From the NCBI GenBank assembly GCA_947172415.1, contig OX359202.1, forward strand, positions 250,501-314,500: DNA of 64,000 bases. Reading direction: 5' to 3'. The notes beneath the pieces were generated by a model that saw nothing but the letters and a program-made list of their open reading frames with translations, had not been told where the DNA came from and did not search any database. Position numbers and translations under genes: made by a program. Numbering within the stretch: the stretch's first letter is position 1; each line of letters starts with the position of its first letter. This DNA is from Chondrosia reniformis (Eukaryota > Porifera > Demospongiae > Chondrillida > Chondrillidae). Shown piece after piece: positions 60,201-64,000 of this stretch.

Positions 60201-63130
60201 CATCTGTTGGCTATCCCCATATACGTAGTAATATCCTTTAAGAGGTTGAAGGAAAACCGGCTGATAAGCTTAAGTAAATATTAACATTTCACTTATTACA
60301 TAAAAAGATTAAAATAATATTTCAATTACATAAACCTATATACGTACGTACTGTACACCCAGGAATACATACATACACACATACATAAAATTGTGCAATT
60401 TCTTAATACAATGTTGCAATTCCAGGCCATATATACATGCACATACAAAGTACTCAAACCTACATGACTAAGAGGACGTAATAATCATCTTACGAGCGGA
60501 AATATTATAATTCCATTTAATTACTTACTTCTGCTACCATAACCTTTGAATCTTCTCTGTGAATATCTCTCTGATTTGGAGATGTTGTCACTTTCAGAGG
60601 TTGGATTATCGCTTCCATTATGACTGCCAACACTCAGTGCTTGAGCAACCTTTCCGTCCATTGCACTGCCTTCCTCAGTATAGGGTTCACCTTCAGATTC
60701 AAAAGCAGGAAGCGGTCTTAAACTGATTGACAGTCGTTTGAGAACATCAGTTACTCCAGTGTCCTTCTGCTTTGGCTGGGGCTCCTCCAGGACCTCTGGA
60801 TCATCAAACACACAGTCTGCTGAAGGACTGAGCGTTTGACTCTTTCTTCCAAGTTTCAGCATCTCTGGGGTGGGACTGCTTGGAAGGGAATCACTTTTAC
60901 TCCACTTCTTCACATTCTTGTGAACATTTTGATAAACTTTGGCACTTTCGTCAATTTTCTGTCTCCTTCGTTCCCTCTCCCTGACCCTCCTCTCTCCAGC
61001 CACCTTCTGCTCGGGACTGCTGGAAATGAGTTCAGGGACCTCCTCTTCGGCTACAGGAGGTGAAATAACTAAATCATCACCAATTGACTGCGCTCTTAAC
61101 ACAGCCTCCTTCATAACACTGTCTGTAAAGGATTCTGATTTCCTTCTTCCTGCCTTCAGTTGGCTCTCATCCATACCTCTGATGTCTGCTGAAGTGGTGA
61201 GGCTGGATTCAAGGGAGCGGATACTTTCCACACTTATCTGTTTGGCATCCTCTGTGAAGACTGAGTCGTTGGTCACACTAGTAATAGGGATGATGTCTCC
61301 CTCAGACTCGTAGGACTTGGAGGGGTAGATGACCTTCTTTGCATGTTGCGTAACAGGAACAGCGTCAGACTCCACCCTCACAATGTTCGGCTCATGGGCT
61401 GAACCAATGGATGAAGAAAAAGAGTGGGTGTGGCCATTTATAGCTTGGGCGGGATCAGACACTGTAGCTAACTTTGGGCCAATCATGTCCTTGTCCTGGC
61501 TCTTAGCAGACACTGCTTTGTCACTTTCCACTCTCAACTTGTACTTTGATACCTTCCGTGGCTTTTTTGGAGAGGTAGATTCATTGTTTTGAGTGACAGC
61601 CTTCTTGTTTGGTATGCTCCCATTCGACTTAGGAGATGAAGAGCCTGCTGGACCAGTACTTTCTGCTGGAACAGTACTTCCTGTTAAACTAGTACTTCCT
61701 GTTAAACTAGTACTTCCTGCAGGAGGGGTCTCTTCTGAAGCAGCTATAGGAACTAGTTTCATGCGACGTCTGGTGGACATATCTACTTCTTCAGTGCTAC
61801 CGTTATCTTCTATTTGAGATGTGCTGTTAATCGCTTTTAATAAGGGACTCCCTCTAGTATTGGGAGACTCAGCTGGACGATTCCTCTCTTCTCTGAGAAT
61901 AGAGGGTGCTCTTTGCTGATCAAGCTCTGGTCTGTACTTGCTGGGAGGTGAATTTCCTATAAAATTGGAATCTACCTTTGGCTGAGGGCTCTCTCTTTGT
62001 TGTAGCTGCTGAAGGCGTGACTGTTGTGATATGTGTTTAAGAATAGCTGACTTCTCCTCCTCTTCTTTAATCACTTGGAGACTCTGGCTGTCCAAGGGAG
62101 ACGAAGGAGAGGTATCTGTGGTCCTAGAGCCACTTTCAGGATCTCTAGCAATCTCTTCTCCCTGAGAAGCAAGGACTGGTAGATCTTCCAAAGTATCAAA
62201 GGAGAGACTACGAGGAACAGACTTTATTTTGTTGCTAACTGTTTCTTCTGAACTACCAGGGTTGATCTCTGTTCCTGATAGGAAGGTGAGGGACTCTTTG
62301 CTGGAGTAGGGACTGAAAGATCTAGTGTCAATTATCTGCCCTGCTTCACTGTTTGAGGGACTGACTAGCAGTTCAAGACTCTTGAATCTGGCAAGCCCTG
62401 GGTTGGCTTGTGGTTTCGATACCTTTCTACTAGTAACTTTGATACTGGAGATAGAGGTCCGTCTTGGCTTCTATAGATAATAAAAGGGAGTACCCAATCT
62501 ACAGCGCTCCAATAATAACTTAAAGGGAGATAGCTATAGGTTTACTATATTTGTAGGCTATATTCTGAGGAGCTCAACCCACACAATTCACTTAGCCTAA
62601 CAAAACTAGTATACAAGCGCTTGTACAATGTGTTTATCCATTGGAGAGTATTGCTGCGTGTTGGTGTGTTATGTGAGCTGTTTAGTTGGGCCGTTAGCTC
62701 AACAATGTGCTATAGCAACTGTGTATCTGTAGCAGCTGTATCTGTATAAACATTCCAGGGATGCCAAGACCACCTCCATGGGCCTAAATATACAACCCTA
62801 TTCCATTGAATTGGAGGTGTGGCATGACCACGCCCCTTTTAATAAGACATCATAATGGATGCATAGATGAGTGGATGGGCGGATGGCTGGACGGAGTGAT
62901 GGATGGACAGACAGATGGAACAATGGATGGGATGGATGGATGGACTGACAGACAGGTGGATGGATGGACTGACAGATGGAACAATGGGTAGATGGGTGAA
63001 TGGAAACGCAAGCCCTACTTACACTTTCAGGTGAAATGATACTCCCAAAGGCTGTTAGATTAAGATGAGGACCTGAATATCCCTTCAGAGAAGCAACAGT
63101 TCTCCCAAGCCAGTACAAAGTCACAGCAAC
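54294..63130 (-). CDS. p55/MPP-family MAGUK (L27-PDZ-SH3-GK) with long N-terminal extension
   Basis: MPP scaffolds organise polarity and junction complexes under the plasma membrane. Exons recognised: 63023-63130 (36 codons), 60529-62470 (about 647 codons, Ser/Pro/charged), 59010-59131 (L27: [20 protein letters not shown]), ~57899-57988 and ~57605-57685 (second L27 part), ~57320-57520, then PDZ from [19 protein letters not shown] (carboxylate loop PLGVVL) with [14 protein letters not shown]3 (~56400-56640, [19 protein letters not shown]) and GK. GK has [39 protein letters not shown], ending [15 protein letters not shown] at 54294. Splice phases across 62470-59010 fit exactly. GK loops resemble MPP2/6/7, but I cannot fix the subfamily. 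The 5' end is unresolved: the exon at 63130 begins at an acceptor, so the start lies further right, possibly at 63958 or outside the window. Confidence 0.85.
54515..54680 (+). repeat. ~63-bp tandem triplication in MAGUK intron
   Basis: Three copies of CAACAAAGAACACTTCAATT followed by AGGGGAATAGGCTAGTATT and AATAAACAT, diverging slightly. Confidence 0.88.
56026..56105 (-). mobile_element. Interspersed repeat, partial copy E (MAGUK intron, inverted)
   Basis: Only the part around TCTACTTTAGAGTAAAG-TTAGGGAACTAAACCAGTGAGA is recognisable against copy D. Confidence 0.5.
58217..58520 (+). repeat. G-rich minisatellite with quadruplex potential
   Basis: About 300 bp of GGGGAGGGGCAGGG-(A/T)-GGGGAGG(A/G)GCAGGGTGGGG units in a MAGUK intron. 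Nearly every run is GGG or GGGG with 1-2-base gaps, so many G4 motifs exist on the plus strand (template strand for this gene). Confidence 0.93.
59160..60528. other. MAGUK intron, no feature of its own
   Basis: This 1.4-kb intron separates the long N-terminal exon from the L27 exon. It contains a 35-bp tandem duplication near 59694-59760 (CATGACAGTCTRCTGATTGG) and nothing else that I can call. Confidence 0.55.
62860..62995 (+). repeat. GGATGGATGGAC-type microsatellite in MAGUK intron
   Basis: Irregular GGATGGAT/GGACTGACAGAC array adjoining the 5' splice side of exon 63023-63130. Confidence 0.85.
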
Positions 63131-64000
63131 CTATAAGCAGTAACAAGCAGTTAACCATTCAACTGTTGAGCTAATGTACGTATATAAAAATACATATACA
63201 CATACATATATAAAATATTATTCAAACATGCCTTGATATTGCACATATGTACATCACATACGTAAATGTACATGCATATGTATTTGACAATAATTTGTAT
63301 TGCTGATGCGTTCAACTAACCCCTATTACGTAATTATATAATAGTACTCTCTACCTAGGGATGGCCGAAAAAAACATGGCCACCCTATCCAATGTATTAT
63401 CAATTAACACCTCATAAATCAACAACGATGGGATTTTTGGTTGCATTCGAGTGTTTGCAGTCATTTTTGCATGCTTTTCTATTACTTATACATATATATG
63501 TGCAGTAGACATATACTGTATACTACTCTATACTACTCTATACTACCGTATACTACCATATACTACTGTATATTACTGTATTCTACTGTATACTCAATAT
63601 CAGCCATCCAATCCTGTTGGCACATTCCTTTCTAAACTGTCTCATACACTCGACCCATATCTAATATTCATTGCATTACATCTACAGACTGGACACTTGT
63701 AATTGGATTCCATTCAGCCCATTAGTGCCAATCAATTAGGGTTTCACTCTTTGTAAGTATGTAAACTGATAAGTAAGTACATGTGATATTGGGGCTGCCA
63801 CCAACATTCCAACTTATTAGGAGTGTCTTAATGAAAACTTGAGACGTGTAAAGAATGCAATCTTTGGCATGAAATAGGGAGGACTCTTTAGAAGGCAAAG
63901 GTATAATTAACATGTACTCCACCTTGGAGCTCATTGGCTGGATTATCACAACTACCATTTTAATTACAGACCATGCAAGGTCAGCAATTATACTAATTAC
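63131..64000. other. Right-edge region, upstream part of MAGUK gene
   Basis: This is intron or 5' region of the MAGUK gene. A (TACTACTATA)n-like run lies at 63520-63600. A minus-strand ATG at 63958 followed by MVVVIIQPMSSK and a GTGGAG donor-like site is a possible first exon, but nothing independent supports it. Confidence 0.35.

Overview
The window is a gene-dense stretch of animal nuclear DNA. About sixteen protein-coding genes sit in 64 kb, split by many short introns of roughly 50-150 nt, and nearly all of them read as single-copy animal orthologues: TBCB, LRR1, ARL2, an RPS6KC1/RPS6KL1-type pseudokinase, a C/EBP-gamma-like bZIP factor, kaptin, AREL1, TSNAX, DLST, a class IA PI3-kinase, ACP7, AEBP2 and a p55-type MAGUK. 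Compact intron-rich genes, short intergenic gaps, AT-rich spacers and a pan-metazoan gene set fit an early-branching animal. A demosponge such as Amphimedon is my best guess, but this is inference and no species-specific marker was checked.

Layout, left to right (- means minus strand): TBCB (-, cut by the left edge) | LRR1 (+) | ARL2 (-) | RPS6KC1/KL1-like (+) | CEBPG-like (+) | KPTN (-) | an unrecognised 942-residue gene with three copies of a new-looking Cys/His module (+) | VWA-domain gene (-) | AREL1-like HECT ligase (-) | LGN-type TPR gene (-) | TSNAX (+, intronless) | DLST (-) | about 4.2 kb with no gene I can call, holding a 105-bp satellite and a possible dead Tc1-type transposon | PI3K p110 (-) | ACP7 (+) | AEBP2 (-) | MAGUK (-, 5' end unresolved). 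Five neighbouring pairs are head to head with only 74-254 bp between start codons (TBCB/LRR1, ARL2/RPS6KC1-like, KPTN/novel gene, TPR gene/TSNAX, PI3K/ACP7), which implies shared bidirectional promoters. Several other pairs converge with very short gaps (TSNAX/DLST 66 bp, LRR1/ARL2 105 bp).

Functional links are modest. TBCB and ARL2 both serve tubulin folding and lie 2 kb apart. Kaptin (KICSTOR, mTORC1 inhibition) and PI3K belong to the same growth-control network. The main candidate for an undescribed system is the gene at 11527-15539: an N-terminal helical plus alpha/beta region, a 21-bp coding minisatellite, then three ~120-residue modules that each carry two predicted zinc-binding clusters and a conserved C-terminal signature. 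Introns after modules 1 and 2 carry related tRNA-like elements.

A second theme is tandem repetition at 3' splice sites. LRR1 intron 4 is a 10-copy, 33-bp minisatellite in which every unit carries the acceptor, so each alternative acceptor keeps frame and inserts a multiple of 11 residues. One PI3K intron and one ACP7 intron have polypyrimidine tracts expanded to hundreds of bases. A foldback element supplies the pyrimidine tract of another ACP7 acceptor.

Exon joins given below were made by eye from GT/AG signals, reading-frame continuity and remembered homologous proteins. Where I summed exons the total was divisible by three (LRR1, ARL2, RPS6KC1-like, novel gene, VWA gene, ACP7, AEBP2). No database search was run.
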